Shown here in pieces: positions 43,975 to 51,905 of a stretch of 64,000 nt of DNA (the first letter of the stretch is position 1; each line of letters opens with the position of its first letter). The notes beneath the pieces are model-generated. The model had not been told where the DNA came from and ran no database searches. It saw only the letters and a list, made by a program, of their open reading frames with translations. A program made the position numbers and the translations under genes. Origin of the DNA: CAMAVH01 sp035714115 (GTDB lineage Bacteria; Pseudomonadota; Alphaproteobacteria; SMXQ01); the NCBI GenBank assembly GCA_035714115.1, contig DASTMO010000080.1:7442-71441 (forward strand), given 5' to 3'.

Positions 43975-44075
43975 CAAAATTACACCTAAGGCTGTGCCCG
44001 TCAAGCAAGCGAGAGCTGCCCCTGTGAAATCGGCGTCTCAGGCGTTAAAATCGCCGACAGCATGAGGACAAGACG

Positions 44076-44687
44076 GTGACTGCGGGCAGACCGCGTTCTT
44101 TCGATATCGATAAGGCCGTCGATATCGCGATGAACGTCTTTTGGCGGAAAGGCTATGCCGCCACGTCGATGGCCGACCTGACCAAGGCCATGGGCATCAA
44201 CGCGCCCAGCCTCTATGCCGCTTTCGGCAATAAAGAAGGCCTATTTCGCCGCGCCATGGACCGCTATGCCGAGGGCCCCGCCGGCTTCATGGTCGTGTCG
44301 ATGCAACAGCCGACCGCGCTCGATGTGGTGACCCATATGCTGCGGGCCGCCGCCGCCTCCCATACGGATCCCCACTTCCCTGCCGGCTGCTTCATGGTGC
44401 AGAGCGAAAGCACGGTCGGCGACAAATCCGAAAAACTGCGGCGCGACATCATCAAGCAGCGCAACGGCGGTGAAGCCTTGCTGCGCAAACGACTCGAGCA
44501 AGCGAAAGCCGACGGGGATCTCCCGGCCCAAATGGACCCCACGGAATTGGCGCGCTATGCCGTCACGGTGATGTACGGCATGGCCATTCAAGCCGCCAAC
44601 GGCGCCAGCCGCAAAGACCTCGATCAGATCGTGAATTTCACGCTAAAGAACTGGCCAACGTCCGCCAAGCGCAAGATCAACTCTTAG
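44076..44687 (+). CDS. TetR family transcriptional regulator
   Basis: A 203-residue repressor starting at GTG 44076, with GAGGA before it. The N-terminal HTH (about 15-60) includes ATSMADLTKAMGINAPSLYAAFGNKEGLF, the typical TetR helix pair, quoted only by its ends: ATSMADL and LYAAFGNKEGLF. The C-terminal part has PAGCFMV, a common ligand-domain motif in this subfamily. It is divergent from the exported alpha/beta hydrolase and probably represses it and itself. Confidence 0.92.
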   Translation: MTAGRPRSFDIDKAVDIAMNVFWRKGYAATSMADLTKAMGINAPSLYAAFGNKEGLFRRAMDRYAEGPAGFMVVSMQQPTALDVVTHMLRAAAASHTDPHFPAGCFMVQSESTVGDKSEKLRRDIIKQRNGGEALLRKRLEQAKADGDLPAQMDPTELARYAVTVMYGMAIQAANGASRKDLDQIVNFTLKNWPTSAKRKINS

Positions 44688-44738
44688 TTCCCGGAACGGG
44701 CCTGTCCCAAGGTCGTTTCCTTCGTAAAGGAGACGCCT

Positions 44739-44900
44739 ATGGATAACTCTTACGATCTCAGCATCCTCGCCTTCCCGATCCTGCTGATCGTGGCGATGAT
44801 CTACGGCGTCATGCGCTGGCGTTCGCGCGGCCCGACCAAGGTCGAGCGCTACGCCGCCGACCATCCCCGCCATATCCACATCGATCGCATTCCGCGCTAA
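44739..44900 (+). CDS. Small single-pass membrane protein (53 residues)
   Basis: A 53-residue frame starting ATG 44739 with a strong AAGGAG ribosome-binding site eight bases before it. Residues 8-26 form one hydrophobic helix (ILAFPILLIVAMIYGVM) after a polar N-terminus MDNSYDLS. The C-terminal half is Arg/His-rich and basic (WRSRGP...HPRHIHIDRIPR), which would lie in the cytoplasm. The stop overlaps that of the convergent dusA by four bases. The function is unknown; the good start signal and tight fit between neighbours support it as real. Confidence 0.7.
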   Translation: MDNSYDLSILAFPILLIVAMIYGVMRWRSRGPTKVERYAADHPRHIHIDRIPR

Positions 44901-45931
44901 GCGCTAAGCCGCTCCGGCAGCGGCTCACCGGCCCGCCAATCGAGCGCCGAGGCCGGCAAGGCGTCGAGCGCGCGCTCGATCACCTCAACCCCCGCCGTGT
45001 CCTGCACCGCGCCTTCCGTCAGGATGCGCCGCCAGCTGCGCGCGCGCGGCGCGCCATTGAACAGGCCGAGGATATGCCGCGTCATGTGGCGCAGGTAGGT
45101 GCCCTTGTCGCGCTCGGCCTGCACATAGACCATGAACTTCTTTATGATCTCGCGGCGCGATGGTACGGCCGAACTGGCATCGTCGAAAATCAGCCTATCG
45201 GCCTCGGCCAGAATGTAAGGGGTCTCGTAGGCGGCGCGGCCGATCATCACGCCGTCGACAGCTTTCAAATGCTCCGCCGCAGCGTCGAGCGTGCGCACGC
45301 CGCCGTTCAGGATGAACTCATACTCCGGGAAGTCGGCCTTAAGCCGCGCCACCGTCGGATAGGACAGCGGTGGAATCTCGCGGTTCTCCTTCGGGCTGAG
45401 GCCCGAGAGCCAGGCCTTGCGCGCATGGACGCTGAAGCTGGTGACGCCCGATTCGCCGACCACCGCCACGAAGCGCTGCAGCGCTTCATAGCTGTCGACC
45501 TCGTCGACGCCGATGCGGTGCTTCACCGTCACCGGCACTTTGACGGCGGCGCGCATGGCAGCGAGGCCTTCACGCACCAATTCCGGCTCCAGCATCAGGC
45601 AGGCGCCGAAACGGCCCGACTGCACGCGATCGCTCGGGCAGCCGCAATTGAGGTTGATCTCGTCGTAGCCGAACTCTTCGCCGATCTTGGCCGCCTCGGC
45701 GAGCAAAGCCGGATCGGAGCCGCCGAGTTGCAGCGCCACCGGATGCTCCGCCTGATCGTAGCCGAGAAGCTTCTGGCGGTCGCCGCGCAGGATCGCCTGG
45801 GCGGTGATCATCTCGGTATAGAGCAGCGTGCGCGCGGAAATAAGGCGCAGGAAGAACCGGCAATGACGGTCCGTCCAGTCCATCATCGGCGCGACTGAAA
45901 GACGGCGCGATAGGGGCGCGGGCGTGATCAT
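44897..45931 (-). CDS. dusA: tRNA-dihydrouridine synthase A
   Basis: DusA reduces specific D-loop uridines of tRNA to dihydrouridine, with FMN and NADPH. The 344-residue TIM-barrel protein begins RRLSVAPMMDWTDRHCR, the DusA hallmark. The catalytic Cys is Cys98 in NCGCPSDRVQSG. GVMIGRAAYETP supplies the FMN-phosphate loop. It follows a GFA-domain gene by 18 bases on the same strand, itself following a TetR gene. Confidence 0.95.
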   Translation of the reverse strand: MITPAPLSRRLSVAPMMDWTDRHCRFFLRLISARTLLYTEMITAQAILRGDRQKLLGYDQAEHPVALQLGGSDPALLAEAAKIGEEFGYDEINLNCGCPSDRVQSGRFGACLMLEPELVREGLAAMRAAVKVPVTVKHRIGVDEVDSYEALQRFVAVVGESGVTSFSVHARKAWLSGLSPKENREIPPLSYPTVARLKADFPEYEFILNGGVRTLDAAAEHLKAVDGVMIGRAAYETPYILAEADRLIFDDASSAVPSRREIIKKFMVYVQAERDKGTYLRHMTRHILGLFNGAPRARSWRRILTEGAVQDTAGVEVIERALDALPASALDWRAGEPLPERLSA

Positions 45932-45949
45932 GAAGGGATTATAGCAAAC

Positions 45950-46303
45950 TCACAGCTTGTTCGCGCCGTCGTACTGCTTGATCTCGATCTTGGCGAGATC
46001 GACGTCCGGCACGCAGCGCAGGTTGATCGCCATCATTTTGGCCCCGTTCGGCAATTCGCCGAGCGCGAAAGGCTCGGTGCCGCAGCTCGGGCAGAAGCGA
46101 TGCTCGATCTTGTGCTTGTTGAAGAAATAGGTGCGGTAGGCGCTTTCGGGCGTCTTCAACGTCACCTTTTCCGGCGGCACGAAAGCCAGCAGGAACCCTT
46201 TGCGGCTGCAATGGGAGCAATTGCATTGGATGGCTTCTGTGAAGTCGGCTTCGACCGAATATGCGACTTGGCCGCAATGGCAGCTACCCTCATGGATCGC
46301 CAT
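45950..46303 (-). CDS. GFA/CENP-V domain zinc protein
   Basis: A 117-residue protein of the glutathione-dependent formaldehyde-activating enzyme (GFA/Mss4-like) family. The zinc-ligand cysteines are all present: Cys8 and Cys10, Cys27, Cys29 and Cys32, and Cys71 and Cys74. Most family members have no proven activity, and the GFA role itself is disputed. AGGAGA precedes the ATG. It lies between a TetR regulator and dusA on the same strand. Confidence 0.88.
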   Translation of the reverse strand: MAIHEGSCHCGQVAYSVEADFTEAIQCNCSHCSRKGFLLAFVPPEKVTLKTPESAYRTYFFNKHKIEHRFCPSCGTEPFALGELPNGAKMMAINLRCVPDVDLAKIEIKQYDGANKL

Positions 46304-46329
46304 GACTGTCTCCTGTGAACGCCAAACGG

Positions 46330-46968
46330 CTATTTCGTCGTATTCTTTTTAGGCTTCATGTGAGCGGCGATCAACGCTTCGGCGGCTGCGGTCAGCGCCG
46401 TACCCGGCCCGCCCTTGCCGAAGATCTGTCCGCTCACCAGCGTCCCTTCGATCAACAGCAGCAGGCCGTCGCCGAGCGCCGCCGGATCAGCCGCGCCCAT
46501 CTCGGCGGCAAGCTCGCGCAAGCGCTTGCGCAGCGTCGCCTTATTGGCCTCGGCGACGCGCCGCGCCGGATGAGCTGAGTCGGGATATTCGACCACCGCA
46601 TTGGTCAGGCCGCAGCCGCGATAGCCGTCGCGTGTGCGCTCGGACAGCCCGGCAAGGTAGGCGAGGATGCGGCCCTGCGGATCTCCAGGGTGATCGGCGG
46701 CCGGCGCGTCGAAACGTTTCCAAAAATCGCTTTCGTAGTCGCGCATGTAAGCCGCCGCCAATTCGTCCTTCGAGGCATAGGCGCGATAGAGGCTCGGCTT
46801 GGTCACGCCGGCGCGCTGCACGATCTCATCGACGCCGACCGCGCGGATGCCCTCGCGGTAGAACAGCTCGCGCGCCGTCGCGCGGATTTTGTCCGCCGCC
46901 CGCGGCTTTTCGGCCGGTTTCGTCGCAGTGCCTTTGCTCTTCGATTTCAAAGCGGTTTTTGCGGCCAT
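46330..46968 (-). CDS. TetR family transcriptional regulator
   Basis: A 212-residue regulator with a Lys-rich N-terminal tail (1-24), then the TetR HTH (about 25-70: RELFYREGIRAVGVDEI and KPSLYRAYASKDEL). The C-terminal domain contains RGCGLTNAVVEYPD, a conserved Cys-containing segment seen in many TetR regulators of oxidoreductases and transporters. An earlier in-frame start at 47031 would extend into the operator region and is rejected. It is divergent from an MFS transporter across two TACCGGTC elements. Confidence 0.9.
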   Translation of the reverse strand: MAAKTALKSKSKGTATKPAEKPRAADKIRATARELFYREGIRAVGVDEIVQRAGVTKPSLYRAYASKDELAAAYMRDYESDFWKRFDAPAADHPGDPQGRILAYLAGLSERTRDGYRGCGLTNAVVEYPDSAHPARRVAEANKATLRKRLRELAAEMGAADPAALGDGLLLLIEGTLVSGQIFGKGGPGTALTAAAEALIAAHMKPKKNTTK

Positions 46969-47000
46969 GATGATGCTCGGCAGAATCTCGTTGACGATGT

Positions 47001-47045
47001 TACCGGTCGGTACATATAAAGCGTCTCCCATACGTACCGGTCAGT
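47001..47045. promoter_or_regulatory. Paired TACCGGTC elements between TetR and MFS genes
   Basis: TACCGGTCGGTAC (47001-47013) and GTACCGGTCAGT (47034-47045) repeat TACCGGTC at a 34-base interval. Both are near-palindromic around CCGG, the form known for several TetR operators (ACCGGTCGGT-like). They lie in the 80-base gap between the divergent regulator and transporter. Confidence 0.55.
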
Positions 47046-47048
47046 CAC

Positions 47049-48311
47049 ATGAATATAATCGCGCGGCGGCCCTTTGGCCAGAACTACGCCTTCATCGTCG
47101 TCGGCATCATCTTCCTCTGCCTGCTCGCCGCCGCCGGCCAGCGCTCGGCGCCGGGCGTGCTGATCCTGCCGCTGGAAAACGCCTTCGGCTGGAGCCGCGA
47201 CACGATCTCGCTCTCCGCCGCCATCGGCATCCTGCTGTTCGGGCTCGTCGGGCCGTTCGCCGCCGCGCTGATGGAGACCGCCGGCCTGCGCCGCACCTTG
47301 CTCTCCGCTCTCGCGCTGATGGTCGCCGCGCCCGCGCTCTCGACGCTCATGACCGAACCTTGGCAGCTGATGGCGACCTGGGGCGTGATGTCCGGCGCGG
47401 CTTCGGGCGCCGTCGCCATCGTGCTCGGCGCGACCATCGTCAACCGCTGGTTCGTCAAACATCGCGGCACGGTCATGGGCTTTCTCACCGCCAGCACCGC
47501 CACCGGCACGCTGATTTTCGTGCCGGGCCTCGCCGCACTCAGCGAGCACGGTTGGCAGTATGTAGCCTGGGCGGTGGCGGCCGTCGCCCTCGCCCTCATT
47601 CCGCTGGTATTCTTCCTGGTGCCGGAGCGGCCACAGAGCGCTGGACTGGTGCCCTACGGCGCGCCCGAAGGCACGCCGGCCCCGGCGCGGCGCACCGGCA
47701 TCCTCGCCGCCACGTTCGGCAGCCTGGCGCGCGCCTCGACCACGCGCACCTTCTGGGTGCTGTTCGTCACCTTCTTCATCTGCGGTTTCACGACCAACGG
47801 CCTGGTCGGCACGCATCTGATCGCGCTCTGCGGCGACCAAGGCATTCCCGAAGTGCGCGCCGCCGGACTGCTCGCGCTGATGGGCCTGTTCGATCTGATC
47901 GGCACCACCGGTTCGGGCTGGCTCAGCGACCGTTACGATCCGCGCAAGCTGCTCTTCGTCTATTACGGCCTGCGCGGCCTGTCGCTGATCTACCTGCCCT
48001 ATTCGAGCTTCGACTTCTATAGCCTGTCGATCTTCGCCGTTTTCTACGGCCTGGACTGGCTCGCCACCGTGCCGCCGACCATGCGCTTAGCCAACGAAGC
48101 CTTCGGCGAGCGCGACGCGCCCGTCGTGTTCGGCTGGATCGTCGCCGGCCATATGCTCGGCGCGGCCTGCGCCGCCTTCTTCGCCGGCTGGATGCGGGTG
48201 ATGCAGGGCAGCTATCTCGAAGCCTTCATCATCGCCGGCATGACGGCCGTGGTCGCCGCCTTCGTCTCGCTGATGGTGAAGCGCAAGCCTGTTGTCGTGG
48301 CAGAAGCCTGA
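47049..48311 (+). CDS. Major facilitator superfamily (MFS) transporter
   Basis: A 420-residue integral membrane protein with about twelve hydrophobic helices. The cytoplasmic loop between helices 2 and 3 is atypical (ETAGLRR), but GSGWLSDRYDPRK in the second half is the duplicated MFS loop motif. It belongs with monocarboxylate/oxalate-formate type MFS carriers by overall look. The substrate is unknown. It is divergent from a TetR regulator that probably controls it. The ATG is close to one of the operator copies, so the transcript leader is very short. Confidence 0.88.
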   Translation: MNIIARRPFGQNYAFIVVGIIFLCLLAAAGQRSAPGVLILPLENAFGWSRDTISLSAAIGILLFGLVGPFAAALMETAGLRRTLLSALALMVAAPALSTLMTEPWQLMATWGVMSGAASGAVAIVLGATIVNRWFVKHRGTVMGFLTASTATGTLIFVPGLAALSEHGWQYVAWAVAAVALALIPLVFFLVPERPQSAGLVPYGAPEGTPAPARRTGILAATFGSLARASTTRTFWVLFVTFFICGFTTNGLVGTHLIALCGDQGIPEVRAAGLLALMGLFDLIGTTGSGWLSDRYDPRKLLFVYYGLRGLSLIYLPYSSFDFYSLSIFAVFYGLDWLATVPPTMRLANEAFGERDAPVVFGWIVAGHMLGAACAAFFAGWMRVMQGSYLEAFIIAGMTAVVAAFVSLMVKRKPVVVAEA

Positions 48312-48351
48312 CGGTGGAAGCATGAGGCGGGAGCGGCTATAAAGCCGCCCC

Positions 48352-49062
48352 ATGTCCATAACCCCTCTCCTGCTGCTGCCCGGCCAGTTGTGCGATCGGC
48401 GCCTGTGGCGCGATCCCGCCGCGCTGCTCGCCGACGTCGCCGAACCGATCTTCGGCGATCTCAGCCGGGACAGCGCCATTCCCGACATGGCGGCGCGCGT
48501 GCTCAAGTTCGCGCCAGAGCGCTTCGCTCTCGCCGGGCTTTCCATGGGTGGCTATGTCGCGCTCGAGATCATGCGTCAGGCGCCTGAGCGCGTGACTCGC
48601 CTCGCGCTCTTGGACAGCAGCGCGCGCCCCGAAAATCCCGCGCGCGCGACCTTGCGCCGCGCCGACATGAGCGCCGTCAGCCTCGCGAGCGAAGCCCATC
48701 GCCGCTTCGCCGGCATCACGCCGCGCCTCTTGCCGCAGTTCATCCATGAAAGCCGCCTGAACGATCTCGTCGCCCAGGACGTGATGGACATGACGGCGCG
48801 CGTCGGCCCCGAGGTCTACATGCGCCAGCAAACGGCGATCCTGGCGCGCGCCGATTCGCGTCCGAGCCTCGGGAACATCCGCGTGCCGACGCTGATTGGC
48901 GTCGGGGAGAGCGACGCGGTGACCCCGCCGCGTCTCGCCGAAGAGATGGCCGCCGCCATTCCGCACGCCCGATTGCATGTCTTTGCCCGCTGCGGGCATC
49001 TACCGCCGATGGAAGACCCGGCCGCCACGGCCAAAGCGCTGCGGGCTTGGCTCGCCGCTTAA
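48352..49062 (+). CDS. Alpha/beta hydrolase
   Basis: A 236-residue cytoplasmic hydrolase. The nucleophile elbow is GLSMGG (Ser about 65), followed by the loop VTRLALLDSSARPE, an acid in VGESDAVTPP, and His in ARCGHLPPMED. A lid is inserted after the sixth strand. This is the HPP-hydrolase/3-oxoadipate-enol-lactonase-like arrangement, but specificity is open. A small hairpin (48333-48348, six-base stem) lies immediately before the ATG and next to GGGAG, which could hinder translation initiation. It follows the MFS gene by 40 bases on the same strand. Confidence 0.87.
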   Translation: MSITPLLLLPGQLCDRRLWRDPAALLADVAEPIFGDLSRDSAIPDMAARVLKFAPERFALAGLSMGGYVALEIMRQAPERVTRLALLDSSARPENPARATLRRADMSAVSLASEAHRRFAGITPRLLPQFIHESRLNDLVAQDVMDMTARVGPEVYMRQQTAILARADSRPSLGNIRVPTLIGVGESDAVTPPRLAEEMAAAIPHARLHVFARCGHLPPMEDPAATAKALRAWLAA

Positions 49063-49085
49063 TCCACTGATTTTCATGTGAATTA

Positions 49086-49121
49086 GGGCGAGATTGACAG
49101 GCGCTCGCCCCTGGCTATTCT
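49086..49121 (+). promoter_or_regulatory. Candidate promoter with overlapping inverted repeat before ubiD-like gene
   Basis: TTGACA (49094-49099) and TATTCT (49116-49121), 16 bases apart. The -35 box lies inside GGGCGAG (49086-49092) / CTCGCCC (49104-49110), a perfect 7-base inverted repeat. A bound repressor would cover the -35 region. The MarR regulator at 52947 is one candidate. Confidence 0.5.
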
Positions 49122-49217
49122 GCTTGGCAAATTAGCTTTGTAAGCAAGGCTTTTTTGGCCGGTCAATTGATGCTGCAATGGCTCCCGGCCCACGACACCG
49201 TCCTTCCCGGAGTTTCC

Positions 49218-50615
49218 ATGTCCCTGCCCGACGTCATCGACACGCGCTTCCGCTCCGCGCTCAAGCGCATGGTCGCCGCCGACCGCCTCAAGACCTACGA
49301 TCAGCCGGTCGATGTGAAGCTGGAAATCTCCGCCATCCTCAAGAAGCTGGACGGCCAGGAGTCGATCCTCTTCCCGCAGGTGAAGGGCTTCGACATGCCG
49401 GTGGTCGGCAACTTCCTGTCCTGCCGCGAGAATTGCGAAGCCGCTTTCGGCACCGACTATCATGGCATCCGTCAGCTCATCGGCCGCGCGCTCGGCAATC
49501 CGCTGCCGCCGAAGCTGGTGAACCACGCCCCGGCGCAGGAAGTTGTGAAGACCGAGAACATCGATCTTCTCGCCATGCTGCCGGCGCTGCATCACACCGC
49601 CAACGATCCCGGCCGCTACCTCACCTCCGGCATCGTCATCGTCAAAGACCCGGACACCGGCGTCTACAATGCCTCCTATCACCGCGTGCAATTGCTCGGC
49701 GGCAACCGCGGCGCCATCAAGCTCGACTTCGGCCGCCATCTGCGCGCCGCCTTCGACCGCGCCAAGGCCAAGGGCGAAGCGCTGGCCATCGTCATGTGCA
49801 TCGGCGCCGACATCGCCCTGCATTACACCGCCGCCACCATGGGCTCGCAGATGCCGGAAAGCGCCGATGAACTGGCCGTCGCCGGCGGCCTCGCCGGCGC
49901 GCCGCTGTCGGTTGTCAAGAGCATCACCAACGATCTGCTGGTGCCGGCCGAGAGCGAGATCGTGCTCGAAGGCGTGATCAAGACCGACGAGGTGATCAAC
50001 GAAGGCCCGTTCGGCGAATTCGTCGGCTCGCTGTCGCCGGAAGGCGACGCGCCGATCATGGAGATCAATGCCGTCACCCATCGCGCCAAGCCGATCTATC
50101 ACGCGATCAACGGCTACGGCCGCGAAACCATCATGCTGCGCAAATATGTGCTCGAAGCCAGCCTGCTCAAAGTGCTGACCGCCGCCATTCCCATCGTCAT
50201 CGACGCCGACATGACCGCGGGCGGCCTGCACCGCTTCCATGCCGTCATCCAGGTGAAGAAGGGCACGCCGCAGCATGAAGGCCTGCAACGCAACGCCATC
50301 CTCGCCGCCTTCGGCGCGCTGAAGGATCTCGACATGGTCATCGCGGTCGACGAGGATATCGACCTGCGTGATCCGGCCGATGTCGAATATGCGCTGGCCA
50401 CCCGCATGGAAGCCTCAAAAGACCTCATCGTCATTCCCGGCGCGCGCGGCCACGAGTATGTCCGCGCCAGCAACGAGGGCATCCGCGCCAAGCTCGGCAT
50501 CGACGCCACCGTGCCTTTGGAGCAAAAGGCCCGCTTCGCACGCGCCAAGTTTGCCCCGACCGACGTGACCAATGCCCAGCTCGGCAGCGCCAAAGGCACC
50601 AAGCTGCTCGACTGA
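49218..50615 (+). CDS. UbiD-family prenylated-FMN-dependent (de)carboxylase
   Basis: A 465-residue UbiD-family enzyme. These reversibly decarboxylate aromatic or alpha,beta-unsaturated acids using prenylated FMN made by a UbiX enzyme. Visible: NEGPFGEFVGS, which contains the conserved active-site Glu, and NYASYHRVQLLGG-like text as N-A-S-Y-H-R, the prFMN/metal binding region. The C-terminal segment ends in a plain Lys-Leu-Leu-Asp. The ATG at 49218 has GGAG before it. No ubiX is in the window, so cofactor must come from elsewhere. It starts a module with two binding proteins, a TauD-like dioxygenase, MarR and a ThDP enzyme, and is followed by a terminator. Confidence 0.9.
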   Translation: MSLPDVIDTRFRSALKRMVAADRLKTYDQPVDVKLEISAILKKLDGQESILFPQVKGFDMPVVGNFLSCRENCEAAFGTDYHGIRQLIGRALGNPLPPKLVNHAPAQEVVKTENIDLLAMLPALHHTANDPGRYLTSGIVIVKDPDTGVYNASYHRVQLLGGNRGAIKLDFGRHLRAAFDRAKAKGEALAIVMCIGADIALHYTAATMGSQMPESADELAVAGGLAGAPLSVVKSITNDLLVPAESEIVLEGVIKTDEVINEGPFGEFVGSLSPEGDAPIMEINAVTHRAKPIYHAINGYGRETIMLRKYVLEASLLKVLTAAIPIVIDADMTAGGLHRFHAVIQVKKGTPQHEGLQRNAILAAFGALKDLDMVIAVDEDIDLRDPADVEYALATRMEASKDLIVIPGARGHEYVRASNEGIRAKLGIDATVPLEQKARFARAKFAPTDVTNAQLGSAKGTKLLD

Positions 50616-50646
50616 GCCGCCCGCTCTTTTCGCCAGCCACAATGCG

Positions 50647-50676
50647 AAAGGCCGCATCCACCGATGCGGCCTTTTT
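50647..50676 (+). terminator. Intrinsic terminator
   Basis: AGGCCGCATC and GATGCGGCCT around CACC, followed by TTTTC. It lies 35 bases after the ubiD-like gene. Confidence 0.88.
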
Positions 50677-50746
50677 CGTTGCCTGTTTTAAGGCAGCCAT
50701 GCCCGTTCCGCAGGCGAAATTAATTAACTAACTTTACTATTTCTCT

Positions 50747-50776
50747 TTGATAATTGGCGCGGCCCGCGCTTAGACT
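50747..50776 (+). promoter_or_regulatory. Candidate promoter of the binding-protein/TauD/MarR genes
   Basis: TTGATA (50747-50752) and TAGACT (50771-50776), 18 bases apart. It is preceded by an A/T-rich stretch containing the palindrome TTAATTAA (50720-50727). The match is modest. Confidence 0.35.
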
Positions 50777-50849
50777 GGCGGCACGACACTTGCTTCGCTC
50801 GCAGCGCGCGGAACCGCCGCGCCGCCAGCCCTCGCCCTCGGAGCCGCAC

Positions 50850-51872
50850 ATGATCCGTTTGCCTCTCGCCTTTATCGCCGCCGGCCTCGCTGCCGCCGCC
50901 ACGCCCGCTCTCGCGCAGTCGCAACCGCCGGCTGATCCCTTCTACAAGGGCCGCCAGATGGTCATCACCTCGCCCTCGGCGGTCGGCAGCTCCTACGATC
51001 TTTATGGCCGCATGCTGTCGCGCCACATGGGCAAGCATATCGCCGGCGCGCCGACGCTGACGGTGCAGAACATGCCCGGCGGCGGCGGCATGCTGCAGAC
51101 CAACCATCTCTACAATGCCGCGCCGAAGGACGGCTCGCTGTTCGGCGTGATGAACCAGACCGTCAGCCTTGAACAGGTGCTCGGCGACGGCGCGAAATAC
51201 GATATCGGCAAGTTCGGCTGGATCGGCCGCCTCAAGGCTTCGACCGGCCTCGTCATGGTCTATCACACGGCTCCGGTAAAGACGCTGGAGGACATGAAGA
51301 CCACCGAGACGATCTTCGGCTCGAACGGCAAGGCCTCGCAGGCCACCATGATCCCGACGCTGCTGCGCACCGTGCTCGGCTACAAGTCGAAGGCGATCCT
51401 CGGCTATCCCGGCGCGGCCGACATCTTCCTCGCCATGGAGCGCGGCGAAGTGCAGGGCCGCACCGGCGCGATCGAGACGATCACCACCACGCGCCCGCAA
51501 TGGCTCGAGAAGAAGGAAGTCATCTTCCTGACCGAACTGAGCCTGGAGAAAGAGCCGTCCGTCCCCGGCATCAAGCTGATGCGCGACCTGACCGACGATC
51601 CGGAGAAGAAGGCGATCCTCGATTACGTCGGCGCCTATACCGTGTTCGGCGCCACCTTCGCCGCCCCGCCCGACATTCCGGCGAACCGGCTCGAAATTCT
51701 GCGCCGCGCCTTCGACGCCACCATGAAGGACAAGGACTTCCTGGAGGAGATCGAGAAGAACAAGATCGGCTTCAGCCCGGAGACCGGTGAATATGTGCAG
51801 AAGGTGGCGCAGAACTTCTCCGCCGCCACGCCCGAGTTCGTCGAGAAGGTCAAGAAGGCGCTCGAATATTAA
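50850..51872 (+). CDS. TctC/Bug-like periplasmic solute-binding protein
   Basis: A 340-residue exported protein. The signal peptide ends at ALA-QS (about residue 23), followed by DPFYKGR and then AVGSSYDLYGR, NMPGGGG and NAAPKDG. The mid-part reads HTAPVKTLEDMKTTETIFG. It is closer to the protein at 53572 than to the pair at 12-14 kb: both have HTAP, MKTTE and LSLEKE landmarks. No TctAB partner is present. A TauD-like dioxygenase gene begins 33 bases after it, so the pair is probably co-transcribed. The ATG at 50850 has GGAG upstream; longer starts are rejected. Confidence 0.85.
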   Translation: MIRLPLAFIAAGLAAAATPALAQSQPPADPFYKGRQMVITSPSAVGSSYDLYGRMLSRHMGKHIAGAPTLTVQNMPGGGGMLQTNHLYNAAPKDGSLFGVMNQTVSLEQVLGDGAKYDIGKFGWIGRLKASTGLVMVYHTAPVKTLEDMKTTETIFGSNGKASQATMIPTLLRTVLGYKSKAILGYPGAADIFLAMERGEVQGRTGAIETITTTRPQWLEKKEVIFLTELSLEKEPSVPGIKLMRDLTDDPEKKAILDYVGAYTVFGATFAAPPDIPANRLEILRRAFDATMKDKDFLEEIEKNKIGFSPETGEYVQKVAQNFSAATPEFVEKVKKALEY

Positions 51873-51905
51873 GCGTCCAGCCTGGGAATTGAGAGGAACG
51901 CCGTC

